Shown here: in pieces, positions 45,754-55,371 of the stretch
Layout of the letters: each line of letters opens with the position of its first letter
How positions within the stretch are numbered: the first letter of the stretch is position 1
Source of the DNA: Verrucomicrobiales bacterium
Lineage (GTDB): Bacteria; Verrucomicrobiota; Verrucomicrobiia; Limisphaerales; UBA9464
NCBI GenBank assembly: GCA_027488845.1
Contig: JAIYBC010000055.1
Span: forward strand, 203,301 to 267,300
Reading direction: 5' to 3'
Length of the DNA: 64,000 nt
Made by a program: the position numbers and the translations under genes
The notes under the pieces: model-generated
Databases searched by the model: none
Told to the model about the DNA's origin: nothing
The model's input: only the letters and a program-made list of their open reading frames with translations

Positions 45754-48021
45754 TCAGCGCCCCGGCATCCCCAGGTGGCGGTCGAGGAAGCCGAACGTGC
45801 CGACGCCGTGGATCGAGTGCGGCCCGTCGAAGAACTCGATCTCCGTGCGGTCGGCGCGACCGAGCTTCACGTAGTGCCGCCGCGTCCTCGCGTACTCGTG
45901 CGCGACCCACTCGTCCGGTGCGACGCCGTCGTCGTGACCACGCTCGACCATGAAGGGCCGCGGGAAGATCAGCCACGACATCTCGGCGTAGTTGAAGGTG
46001 TCGGCGAGGTTCCACTCGGGCATGTCGTATTCCACCGTCCAGAGGTAGCTGTAAGGCGAGTCGGCGGAGACGTTCTTGAGGATCCACTCGTTGTAGTCCG
46101 CGGAGCAGATGCTGAGGCAGTAGCGCGGGACCACGGCGGGCACGCGCATCGCGGTCTTGCCGCCGTAGCTGAGCCCGTAGAAGGCGATCCGCCGGGGATC
46201 GACGAACGGTTGGTCCGCGAGCCAGCCGGTGATCACCTCGTGTTGGCGGACGACGTAGGACCACAGGGTGAGACCGAGCGGTCGGGCCCGCCGCAGGACC
46301 TGTCGGAAGCGCGTGCCTCCGGTGTAGGGATTCTGCGGCGAGAAGGTCACATAGCCCCGCTCGGCCAAGCGGTAGGCGTAGCGGTGGTAGAAGGGGCTCT
46401 CCACCGCGGGATCGGCGAGGTCCCCGGGGCGGCCTTCGAGCCCGTGTTGGCAGACGACCACGGGCCGCCTGTCGTCGGGCTTCAGGCCGGCGGGCAGGAT
46501 GAGGATGCCGGTGGCGAAGACGTCCGGATGGACCTGCAGGACGACTTCGTATCCGCGGATGCCGTTGGTCTCGTAGAGAAGTCGGGACTTCGGCCGAGCC
46601 GGGAGGGAAGGGGGAGGCAGGACGCCGAGGACCTCCTGGTTGAACCGGTTCCGGAGCGGTTCGACCGACCGCAGGAACGCGGCCTCACCGGACCGGTCCA
46701 CGTCCTTCCACAACCGTTCCCTGCGATGCGCCGATGCGTGCATGCGGGACTGCGTCTCCGTCAACATGCGTTGGTAGATCCGTCGGGTCCGGTTCGTCGT
46801 GTCCCGGTCGGTCGCGACGTTCCAGGCCGGTGCGGCGGGAACCGGGGAAGGTGACGTGACGGCGGTTCCGGGGGAGCCGAGGAAGGAATCGAGCGTGGAG
46901 GTCGCGAACAGCGAGGTCGGATCCGATTCGACCCAGCGGACCGTGGAGTCCGGAAACCGCTTCGAGAAGCGTTCCCGTTCCCGATGGAATTCCTCGGGTG
47001 TCGGACGATCCAGTGCGCCGGGCGCGCCGCCGCCCTTGTCGGTGCGCCGGTGGACGGGGTAGAGGCCGTACTCGACCAGCAGCGAACGCGGTTGGATCAG
47101 GGCCGCAAGTTCGGCATCCCCGAGCCGTGTCGAGAAGGACCAGATGTCCCGCTCGATCGGGAGCTCCGCTCCGCGCCGTCCAAGGCCGAAGGCGCCGGAG
47201 CTGGCGACCGAAGCGAACCGCGTGTCGAGCGCACCGGCGAGCAACGCCAGCAGGCCGCCTTCACCGTGGCCGATCACGCCCAGGCGGTTCGTGCTGGTGC
47301 CGGGGGTCGACAGCAAGGCGTCGGCGCCGCCGAGCACCGTCTGCACCTCCATGCCGAGCGGATGCAGGCCGACCTCGTATCCGGCCCGCCAGAGCGTCTC
47401 CCGTTGGCTTTGGTCGACGGTGCGGTAGCCCGGATTGCCGGCGAAGAGACGCCCCCGGTCGACCCACGCGGGAACGAGCACGCGGCAGCCGGCCTCGGCG
47501 AGTCGTCGGACGAACTGCTGTTCCTTCGACAACCCCGGATCGAGGCCGAGCGCCTGTTCGGGGGAGGTGTCGCAGTCGGTCAGGGCGAGCAGGTTGACGG
47601 TGGCAGCGGCGTCGGGTTCGACCAACAGGCCCTCGGCGACGAGCCCGCCGAAGACATCCCACTCCACGCGGTGAATCGTGTAGGACGGACCACGGGCGAC
47701 GGCGGTCGAATCGGAGCCGGTCGCTCGGTGCGACGCGGTGATCCGGCGAAGTCGGGCCGGCTTCCTTGGTTCCGCGGCGCCGAGGACCTGTGCCAGGAAC
47801 AAACGCAGGGACGGCTCCGAGGTGCCCAAGACCCAGGAATCCAGGCGTCGCCCACGGGCCTCGTCGGAACGGCGATCCAGGTCGCGTTCCAAGCCGTCCA
47901 GCATCCGAGTGACGGGATCACCCGTTTCCAGCAACGGTTCCGTGCCCGGGAGCGGCTTGGATTCGGCGGCGGCGGACCGCAAGGCCAGCACTGCCAGCAG
48001 CAGGAGGAACTTCGCGAGCAT
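45754..48021 (-). CDS. Secreted tandem alpha/beta hydrolase; first domain lacks nucleophile Ser
   Basis: A 755-residue exported protein (signal LAKFLLLLAVLALRSAAAES) with two alpha/beta-hydrolase domains of the acetyl-xylan-esterase/dienelactone-hydrolase kind. The first (~115-380) has the elbow GHGEGG with Glu (E254) where the Ser nucleophile should be. The second (~480-750) is complete: VVVCQHGLEG oxyanion strand, elbow GLSYGG with S618, acid in RGHDDG (D697/D698), and His in FDGPHSIHG (H735 or H738). The C-terminal domain is probably the active esterase, with the N-terminal one structural or binding. Likely substrates are acetylated or feruloylated polysaccharides, by family. It begins a minus-strand unit with the next gene. 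Confidence 0.8.
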   Translation of the reverse strand: MLAKFLLLLAVLALRSAAAESKPLPGTEPLLETGDPVTRMLDGLERDLDRRSDEARGRRLDSWVLGTSEPSLRLFLAQVLGAAEPRKPARLRRITASHRATGSDSTAVARGPSYTIHRVEWDVFGGLVAEGLLVEPDAAATVNLLALTDCDTSPEQALGLDPGLSKEQQFVRRLAEAGCRVLVPAWVDRGRLFAGNPGYRTVDQSQRETLWRAGYEVGLHPLGMEVQTVLGGADALLSTPGTSTNRLGVIGHGEGGLLALLAGALDTRFASVASSGAFGLGRRGAELPIERDIWSFSTRLGDAELAALIQPRSLLVEYGLYPVHRRTDKGGGAPGALDRPTPEEFHRERERFSKRFPDSTVRWVESDPTSLFATSTLDSFLGSPGTAVTSPSPVPAAPAWNVATDRDTTNRTRRIYQRMLTETQSRMHASAHRRERLWKDVDRSGEAAFLRSVEPLRNRFNQEVLGVLPPPSLPARPKSRLLYETNGIRGYEVVLQVHPDVFATGILILPAGLKPDDRRPVVVCQHGLEGRPGDLADPAVESPFYHRYAYRLAERGYVTFSPQNPYTGGTRFRQVLRRARPLGLTLWSYVVRQHEVITGWLADQPFVDPRRIAFYGLSYGGKTAMRVPAVVPRYCLSICSADYNEWILKNVSADSPYSYLWTVEYDMPEWNLADTFNYAEMSWLIFPRPFMVERGHDDGVAPDEWVAHEYARTRRHYVKLGRADRTEIEFFDGPHSIHGVGTFGFLDRHLGMPGR

Positions 48022-48326
48022 TGCGAAGGCTCACCTCGGCGGGGTTCTTCGGGGAAGCACAGGTTTCATCCCGTGAGGTCTTGGGCCGTCCGAGCGGAAG
48101 GCACCGCAGCCACTTCTTGCCGACCGAATGCAGAAGGGATCCCGACGCAAAAACGCCAAGCCGCGAAGGGGAAGGGGCTGAACCGCCGGGTGTCGGACGG
48201 AAGCCATTGGCTCTTCCGTCGATCACCGCATCCGGCTGCCGCCTCAGATCCCCGTCGGCGTCTTGGCGTTTTGGCGTGAGGTCCGCCTCGTGTGTTCCGT
48301 CTTCGCTCCGGACGAATGGATCCGCC
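48022..48326. other. 305-bp intergenic stretch holding an inverted-repeat element
   Basis: Between the hydrolase start and the sigma factor stop, both on the minus strand, no coding frame is convincing. The region is dominated by the inverted repeat at 48145-48277. No clear promoter for the hydrolase was identified. Confidence 0.5.
48145..48277. repeat. Inverted repeat of a CGCCAAG-type intergenic element
   Basis: ACGCAAAAACGCCAAG (48145-48160) and CTTGGCGTTTTGGCGT (48262-48277) are inverted copies matching at 15 of 16 positions, with weaker similarity continuing inward (CCGCGAAGGGG and CCCCGTCGGCGT). About 100 bp separate the arms. It looks like a pair of facing REP-like units. Confidence 0.65.
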
Positions 48327-49445
48327 TCAGGCGGGTTCCACTTCCTGGACTTCCTCGAACTCCTCGATCTTCCGACGGAGCTTGGCGAGGGCGATGTTCT
48401 GCAGCTGGCGGATCCGCTCACGGGTCACGCCGAACTTCTGTCCGATCTCGTCCAGGGTCTTCTCCGAGCCGCCGTCGAGGGCGAACCGCTCGCGGAGGAT
48501 GGTCATCTCCCGGGCGTCGAGGATGTGCAGCGAGTCCTTGAGCAGGGTGTGCGTGGTGCGGTGTTCCAGGTCCTGGTAGGGATCGCGACCGCCTTCGTCC
48601 GGAACCACCTCGCCCAAGCGGCTCGAATCCTCGTCGCCGAGGGGCTCGTCGAGCGAGGCCGTGCGCATGGAAGCGCGGCGCCACAGCTTCACCTTCTTGA
48701 GCGGCGCCTCCATCTCCTCGGCGAGTTCCTCGTCGGTGGCCTCGCGGCCGAAGAGTTCATGGAGCTCCATGGCGGCCCGCTTCATCTTGGAGATCTTGTC
48801 CACCAGATGGACCGGGAGACGGATCGTCTTCGACTGGTTGGCGAGCGCGCGCTTGATCGACTGCTTGATCCACCAGGAGCTGTAGGTGGACAGCTTGCCG
48901 CCCTTGGCGGGATCGAAGCGTTCCACGCCCTTCATCAGCCCGATGTTGCCCTCGTTGATGAGGTCCAGCAGGGGAAGGCCGAGTCCCTCGTAGTCGCGGG
49001 CGATCTTCACCACCAGGCGGAGGTTGGCGCGGATCATGTGCTCCCGGGCGACGGTGTCGCCCCGCTTGATCCTCGCGGCGAGCGCATTCTCCTCCTCGAT
49101 CGTCAACAAAGGCACCTCGACGGCGTCCCGCATGTAGAGGCTCAGCGCGCTGCGGGATTCGTAGTTCTCACGGACCGGCTCGGGAGGAGCGGCTTGGACC
49201 GGGATTCCGTCCACCATCCGGGGGCCCGCGGCCACCACAGGTGCCGGGCGCTTCGCGGCATCCGTACGGGCCGCCGACTTGGTCTCCAACCGCGGCACCT
49301 CCACCGGCTTGAACGCGCCCTTGAGGATCGCGTTCGCCGAACGGACTGCTTTCGCGGCTGCCGGAACACGTTTCGACGTCGCTTTGGACGACGCGGCGCG
49401 GGAGCTGGGGAGGCGAATCGAACGAGGAGCCTTTTTCAGTCGCAT
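48327..49445 (-). CDS. RNA polymerase sigma-70 factor, group 2 (RpoD/RpoS-like)
   Basis: About 372 residues. After a basic, low-complexity N-terminal ~90 residues without a region 1.1, it has region 1.2 (SALSLYMRDAVEVPLLTIEEE), region 2 (ANLRLVVKIARDYEGLGLPLLDLI, then FSTYSSWWI-like KLSTYSSWWIKQSIKRALA), region 3 (RLPVHLVDKISKMKRA) and region 4 with the -35 recognition helix GVTRERIRQLQNIALAKLRR. Length and lack of region 1.1 suggest a group 2 alternative factor, not the main RpoD. ATG 49445 is preferred; ATG 49475 would add ten residues. It is divergent from a CarH-type B12 regulator, which may control it. Confidence 0.88.
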   Translation of the reverse strand: MRLKKAPRSIRLPSSRAASSKATSKRVPAAAKAVRSANAILKGAFKPVEVPRLETKSAARTDAAKRPAPVVAAGPRMVDGIPVQAAPPEPVRENYESRSALSLYMRDAVEVPLLTIEEENALAARIKRGDTVAREHMIRANLRLVVKIARDYEGLGLPLLDLINEGNIGLMKGVERFDPAKGGKLSTYSSWWIKQSIKRALANQSKTIRLPVHLVDKISKMKRAAMELHELFGREATDEELAEEMEAPLKKVKLWRRASMRTASLDEPLGDEDSSRLGEVVPDEGGRDPYQDLEHRTTHTLLKDSLHILDAREMTILRERFALDGGSEKTLDEIGQKFGVTRERIRQLQNIALAKLRRKIEEFEEVQEVEPA

Positions 49446-49546
49446 GATCGGAAGGGGGGAGTTGGAACCGTCCACCGTTGGACGACGATGTTGTTGTCGC
49501 AGTCTGTGGAACCATTGTCAATAAGATGGCGAAGAATTGGCGAAGA

Positions 49547-49657
49547 AATGTTGATCACCTGTTCAGGTCGCTCGAAACGCGCCCTTTGCTGAGCATCCTG
49601 AGCAGAAAATTGGAATCCACCGATCGAAAGTGAGGCGACTGCTTGCCAATGTTGATC
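49547..49657. promoter_or_regulatory. Direct repeat of AATGTTGATC in the sigma factor/CarH intergenic region
   Basis: The decamer AATGTTGATC occurs at 49547-49556 and 49648-49657 in the same orientation, 101 bp apart, within the 239-bp AT-richer region between the two divergent genes. The second copy lies 27 bp before the CarH-like start. A small palindrome ATTGTCAAT is also nearby (49514-49522). These are candidate binding sites for the CarH-like regulator; nothing proves it. Confidence 0.35.
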
Positions 49658-49684
49658 TTTTGCCTAACTGTTGGTTCACGCGAG

Positions 49685-50698
49685 ATGCCCGACCTGAAAC
49701 TATCCATCAAAGCCGTGTCCCGGAAGACGGGGCTGAGCCCGCATGTGATCCGTACCTGGGAGAAGCGGTACAGAACGGTGAGCCCGGTGCGTTCCGGAGG
49801 GAACCAGCGTCTCTACTCCTCGGAGGATGTGGAGAAGCTGGCCCTGCTGAAGCGTGCGACCGAGGCGGGGCATTCGATCGGGACCGTGGCGACCTTGAGC
49901 GTGGAGCGCTTGAGGACGTTGGTCGGCGGGGATGCGGGCAGCCGTGGGGCGCAACCCATTCTTGGAAGCTTTGCCCGGGAAGGCGCCTTCGACGAGTTGC
50001 CGCTGCCCTCCCGTCGGGAAGCGGCACCGGCCGCGACTCCGTCCTATCCCGCGGAAGCCGAGGATTTCCTGAAGTCGGCCCTGCAGGCGGTGACGCGGAT
50101 GGATTCGAACGCGTTGGAGCAGGTGCTCGACAAGGCCTCGATGGCGTTGGGGCAGATGCGTCTGCTCGGCGAGTTGATCGTGCCGTTGGTCGAGGAGATC
50201 GGAAGCGCGTGGGAACGGGGCGACCTCAAGATCTCGCACGAACACATGGCCACCGCGGTGCTGCGGACCTTCCTGGGGAACGTGGCGCGTCCGATCGCCT
50301 TGCACCCCCGGGCCCCGGGCATCCTGATCACGACTCCCGCAGGTCAGATCCATGAACTCGGAGCGATCCTGGTCGCTGCCGCCGCCAGCGGCCTCGGTTG
50401 GAAGATCGTGTACTGCGGACCCAGCATGCCGGCGGAGGAAATCGCCTCGGCGGCGGCCCAGAATCCGGTGCGGGCGGTGGGACTCAGCGTGGTCCATCCG
50501 TCGGACGATCCGACGTTGGGACAGGAGTTGATGAGGCTTCGCCGGCTTCTGCCGAAGGAGACGGTGATCCTGGTTGGCGGACGGGCCTCTTCGGCCTACG
50601 CGGCTCAGATCGCGGCCGCGGGTGCGGTGCGGGTCGGCTCGCTGCAGGAGTTCTCGGGCATCCTGAACGGGCTCCGGCAGGCTCCGCCTGCGGGCTGA
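49685..50698 (+). CDS. CarH/LitR-type MerR regulator with cobalamin-binding domain (probable B12 photoreceptor)
   Basis: A 337-residue regulator. Residues 5-75 are a MerR winged helix (LSIKAVSRKTGLSPHVIRTWEKRY, NQRLYSSEDVEKLALL). Residues ~125-200 are the four-helix cap with the W-x9-EH signature of CarH (W176, E186, H187 in AWERGDLKISHEH). Residues ~210-335 form the Rossmann B12-binding domain with H223 in GQIHELGA as probable lower cobalt ligand. In CarH, adenosylcobalamin keeps a DNA-bound tetramer in the dark and light breaks it. The residue after W176 is Glu, whereas Thermus CarH has His there, the ligand formed after light. ATG 49685 begins right before the HTH. It is divergent from the sigma factor gene. 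Confidence 0.88.
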   Translation: MPDLKLSIKAVSRKTGLSPHVIRTWEKRYRTVSPVRSGGNQRLYSSEDVEKLALLKRATEAGHSIGTVATLSVERLRTLVGGDAGSRGAQPILGSFAREGAFDELPLPSRREAAPAATPSYPAEAEDFLKSALQAVTRMDSNALEQVLDKASMALGQMRLLGELIVPLVEEIGSAWERGDLKISHEHMATAVLRTFLGNVARPIALHPRAPGILITTPAGQIHELGAILVAAAASGLGWKIVYCGPSMPAEEIASAAAQNPVRAVGLSVVHPSDDPTLGQELMRLRRLLPKETVILVGGRASSAYAAQIAAAGAVRVGSLQEFSGILNGLRQAPPAG

Positions 50699-50723
50699 AC
50701 CGTCCGGAAGGACCCTTGGACAA

Positions 50724-50745
50724 ATCCGCAGGGCTCCATGCGGAT
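50724..50745 (+). terminator. Weak hairpin after the CarH-like gene
   Basis: ATCCGCA (50724-50730) and TGCGGAT (50739-50745) form a perfect 7-bp stem 26 bp after the stop. No T-tract follows. It lies between convergent genes. Confidence 0.3.
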
Positions 50746-50884
50746 GGGAAGGGATTGGAAGGTCGCCCGCCGGCGGGGGTAACGCCGGCCATCGTTCACC
50801 GTCGCAGCTCAGCAGTCCGCCCTCCGATGGCGCCTTTGCGTATCCGTGCGAGGCCGGGCTCCGCTCCCCCGGAATCGTTTCGGC

Positions 50885-52273
50885 CTAGACCCGGCCGGAT
50901 TTCCGCCAGCGGAAGAGCGTGGTCGGATGCACGCCGGTGCGTGCGGCGACCTCCGCGAGGGAGAGGTCGTTTTCGGCCAACAGTTGGCGGGCAAGGTGGA
51001 GACGGTCGGAACGGGTCGGAAGCCGCTGGCCTGCCGACAGGGCCGCGCCGTTGCCGTTGGGTGGCGCATGGAACGGGGAGCCGGTCGTCGGAGCCGGCAG
51101 GACCGACGGCGGACGCAGGGACGAATCGCCGCCGGGATGTCCGACCAGGAAGGGAGGATCCCACCAGCCTTCGCGGAGGATCGGGCCGTCGTGGAAGAGG
51201 ACGAGCCTCTCGATGACGCTCTTCAGCTCGCGGACGTTTCCGGGCCACGGATGGAGCCTGAGCTTGTGGAGCAGGCCCGGCTCGATGTTGGTGAAGTTCT
51301 TGCCGAAGCGTTCGTTGGCCGTGTCGAGGAAGGCCATGGCGAGCTCCGGGACGTCGACGGCCCGTTCGCGCAACGGGGCGGGACGCAGGATCATCTCGGC
51401 CAGCCGGAAGTAGAGGTCGGCCCGGAAGCGGCCCAGGTTGACGTCGTTCTCGAGGTTCCGGTTGGTGGCGGACACCACGCGGATCCGCACCGAGTATTCC
51501 TTGTCGCCGCCGACGCGTCGGGCGGTCCGCGTCTCGAGGAACCGCAGCAGCTTGGGCTGGAGGGCGAGATCGAGCTCGCCGATCTCGTCCAGGAAAAGGG
51601 TGCCGCCATGGGCCTGTTCCACGAGCCCTGGACGGGACTTCAAGGAGCCCGTGAACGCGCCGCGTTCGGATCCGAAAAGCTCGGCCTCGAGCAGGTCGCG
51701 CGGCATGGCGGCGCAGTTCAGGGTCACGTAGGGACCACCCGTTCCGGCGGCGTGCAGGGCACCGGCCACGCGTTCCTTGCCGGAGCCGGATTCGCCGATG
51801 ATGAGGACCGTGACGTCGGTGGGGCCGAGGCGCTGGATGTCGCGGCGGAGGTCGGCCATGACGCGCGAGCTGCCGATCAGGCTGTCGAAGGCCCCGTTGG
51901 CGCGTCCGCCGTAGAGGTGCCACCAGAGGTCCTGGCCTTCACCCGCCGCCCGGAGTGCGGCGCGCCAGCGATCGTCCGGATCGGTCTCCGCGATGACGTC
52001 GTAGGCTCCATCGCGCATGGCCTCGGCGATCCGCGCGGTGTCGGGCACCGGGACGACCTGGATGAAGAGGCGGTTGGCACGGGCCAAGGCGACCCGTTGC
52101 TGGGGCCAGAGGCCGGAGTGGACGATCGTGTCGTCCACGACGCAGATGCAGTCAGCCGACTCGGCGTCGATCTCGGGGACGTGGGGTGCGAGGTAGGGCC
52201 GACAGACCATGCCGAGAGATTCGAGCCGACGTCGGCTCGGCATCTCCGCCTGCTGGGGTACTAGAATTTGCAT
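50885..52273 (-). CDS. Sigma-54-dependent transcriptional activator with degenerate N-terminal receiver
   Basis: A 462-residue NtrC-family enhancer-binding protein. The AAA+ domain (~130-365) is complete: Walker A GESGSGK (160-166), GAFTGS loop (205-210) that contacts sigma-54, Walker B LFLDEIGE (226-233), and R fingers in the NRNLE/FRADLYFRL region. The C-terminal Fis-type HTH is at ~430-458 (DLSLAEVAARTGVHPTTLFRWRK). The first ~125 residues have the size of a receiver domain but lack a convincing phosphorylation site (CICVVDDTIVHSG in place of the usual acidic pocket), so control is probably not by ordinary phosphotransfer. No partner histidine kinase is nearby. A PEP-CTERM gene lies just upstream on the same strand. 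Confidence 0.9.
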   Translation of the reverse strand: MQILVPQQAEMPSRRRLESLGMVCRPYLAPHVPEIDAESADCICVVDDTIVHSGLWPQQRVALARANRLFIQVVPVPDTARIAEAMRDGAYDVIAETDPDDRWRAALRAAGEGQDLWWHLYGGRANGAFDSLIGSSRVMADLRRDIQRLGPTDVTVLIIGESGSGKERVAGALHAAGTGGPYVTLNCAAMPRDLLEAELFGSERGAFTGSLKSRPGLVEQAHGGTLFLDEIGELDLALQPKLLRFLETRTARRVGGDKEYSVRIRVVSATNRNLENDVNLGRFRADLYFRLAEMILRPAPLRERAVDVPELAMAFLDTANERFGKNFTNIEPGLLHKLRLHPWPGNVRELKSVIERLVLFHDGPILREGWWDPPFLVGHPGGDSSLRPPSVLPAPTTGSPFHAPPNGNGAALSAGQRLPTRSDRLHLARQLLAENDLSLAEVAARTGVHPTTLFRWRKSGRV

Positions 52274-52394
52274 CGGAGGCCGCGACGACGAGCGTCGCGG
52301 CTCTCCGATACATCGGTCGCCGGCTCAGGCGGTTAAGTCCGCATCTGCAGGCGAGTGGAGGTTTCCCCTGGAGAAGGGTTGCAACCGGGCCGGT

Positions 52395-52982
52395 TCAGGC
52401 CTTGACGGAAGAGCGGAAACGTCGGCCCACCGCGAAAAGCCCAAGGGCGACCGAGACCGCGGCAACGGTCTCGCCCGGCTCGGGCACCGCCGTGAGTTGT
52501 CCGCGGATCTCGCCAGGTCCATTGGAAGAAGTATGGACGTTGATGTACATCCGGCCTGCAAAGAGCGCCGCTTCGTCCGCCTCCGAGATCGTCACCGTGC
52601 CGATGAAGCCACCGTTGGACGCGCTGTTGTTCCAGCCAGCGAGCGAATCGAGTCCGTAGCGCACCGTCGCCGTCTGTGTGAACGAGGTGGGCGCCGATCC
52701 CGACGTGAGCCCGTGGATGTGCCCGGCGGTGGCGTTGCCGGTGAGGTCCGTGAATCCGTTGCCCGAGCCCCAGCCGATGTTGATCGTCAGGAGGTTGCTG
52801 ACGTCGTTGTAGAAGATGCCGAGTCCGGTCTCCCCGCCGGAGCCCGGTGTGCCGTTGACGGTATGCAGTTCATTGCCGGACAGGAGGCCGAAGCCGGCCC
52901 GACCTTGGAGGTCGAAGTCGAATACGGCCGCCTGGGTCGCAAAGGCGACGAGCATCGAGGACAGGATAGCGGAAGCTTTCAT
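52395..52982 (-). CDS. CHRD-domain protein with PEP-CTERM sorting signal
   Basis: A 195-residue exported protein. It has a signal peptide (KASAILSSMLVAFATQAAVF), a CHRD-like beta domain (GHIHGLTSG, TVTISEADEAALFAGRMYINVHTSSNGPGEIRGQLTAV) and a C-terminal PEP-CTERM tripartite tail: VPEPGETV, a hydrophobic helix (AAVSVALGLFAVG) and basic RRFRS. The tail is the sorting signal cut by exosortase, which links proteins to the envelope/exopolysaccharide. No exosortase gene is in this window. It lies between rho and the sigma-54 activator on the minus strand; no -24/-12 promoter was found upstream. Confidence 0.85.
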   Translation of the reverse strand: MKASAILSSMLVAFATQAAVFDFDLQGRAGFGLLSGNELHTVNGTPGSGGETGLGIFYNDVSNLLTINIGWGSGNGFTDLTGNATAGHIHGLTSGSAPTSFTQTATVRYGLDSLAGWNNSASNGGFIGTVTISEADEAALFAGRMYINVHTSSNGPGEIRGQLTAVPEPGETVAAVSVALGLFAVGRRFRSSVKA

Positions 52983-53100
52983 TTGGGGATCTTGGGTTGA
53001 CGATCCAGAGACTCAACCTTCCCCGAATCGTCTTCGTCCAGTTGCCGTGCCCGCTTCCCAAAGTCAATGAACGCTTTGGCTTCCTGATGGTCGCCGTGGC

Positions 53101-53122
53101 TCCGTCGGGAAAACCCGACGGA
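53101..53122. other. Perfect 9-bp hairpin between rho and the CHRD gene
   Basis: TCCGTCGGG and CCCGACGGA enclose an AAAA loop. It lies 32 bp beyond the rho stop in the direction of minus-strand transcription. There is no T-tract on that strand after the stem, so it is not a textbook terminator; it may stabilise the rho mRNA 3' end. Confidence 0.4.
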
Positions 53123-53153
53123 AAACCCAAATCTGCGGAGTTCCGGCGGCGTT

Positions 53154-54764
<1,611 letters not shown>

Positions 54765-54940
54765 GGGAATGAAATTGGGAAAAGCTGCCGTGCTGAAACC
54801 GCATCCGGGAACACTGGGAACCGTCGGGGAGGTCAGCTCGGGAAGTCGGGCACCGCGGGATTGAACTCATGGGCGCCGGCGAACGATGTGAGCGTCGAGG
54901 CCGGCAACCCAGCCTGCAAGGTTTTTCCCGCGGATTTGCA

Positions 54941-54970
54941 CCGTAGGCTTTCACCCGACGCCTCCTACGG
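54941..54970. other. Inverted repeat CCGTAGG/CCTACGG upstream of the STAS operon
   Basis: CCGTAGG (54941-54947) and CCTACGG (54964-54970) are separated by 16 bp in the 274-bp rho/STAS divergent region, about 70 bp before the STAS start. It could be an operator or a small hairpin. No convincing promoter pair was resolved. Confidence 0.3.
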
Positions 54971-55038
54971 CTAATGTCCGCCCTCATGCAGGAGCGTCTC
55001 AAGTCGGCTACGGTATCTGCCGATGGGAACTCAGGCAT

Positions 55039-55359
55039 ATGGACGACCCCCATCCTATGAAGGTTGAATCGATTGGAAAAACCCTCCTGATCAGCGGCAT
55101 TCCGGAGCTGAATGCGGCCAACGCGGGGCAGTTCCGCGATCAGGCCCGGGCGGCCATCCTTCCGGAGCACTCGCGCGTCGACCTCGATCTCTCGATCACC
55201 CGGTTCGTCGACAGCAGCGGCCTCGGTGCGCTCATCGCGTTGAACAAGCTGATGAACACCCGCCAGGGCCACGTTCGCATCCTGAACCCGATGCCCGCCG
55301 TGCAGCAGATCCTCGAACTCACCCGCATGCATCGCGTCTTCGAGATCGCGAAGAACTGA
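55039..55359 (+). CDS. STAS-domain anti-anti-sigma factor
   Basis: A 106-residue single-domain protein of the SpoIIAA/RsbV type. The phosphorylatable Ser is S59 in the classic RFVDSSGLGALIAL; the rest (LLISGIPELNAANAGQFRDQ, VRILNPMPAVQQILELTRM) fits the fold. ATG 55039 or ATG 55057 (MKVESIGK) may be the start. It is followed 12 bp later by a protein that carries both an anti-sigma kinase domain and a SpoIIE phosphatase, the enzymes expected to phosphorylate and dephosphorylate S59. This forms a partner-switching module; the controlled sigma factor or other output is not known. Confidence 0.9.
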   Translation: MDDPHPMKVESIGKTLLISGIPELNAANAGQFRDQARAAILPEHSRVDLDLSITRFVDSSGLGALIALNKLMNTRQGHVRILNPMPAVQQILELTRMHRVFEIAKN

Positions 55360-55371
55360 CGCCTCCCGGTC

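Noticed and set aside
52983-53153. Sigma-54 promoter upstream of the CHRD PEP-CTERM gene
   Set aside because: No GG-N10-GC element with acceptable flanks was found; the closest match (GGGCACGG) has the wrong spacing.
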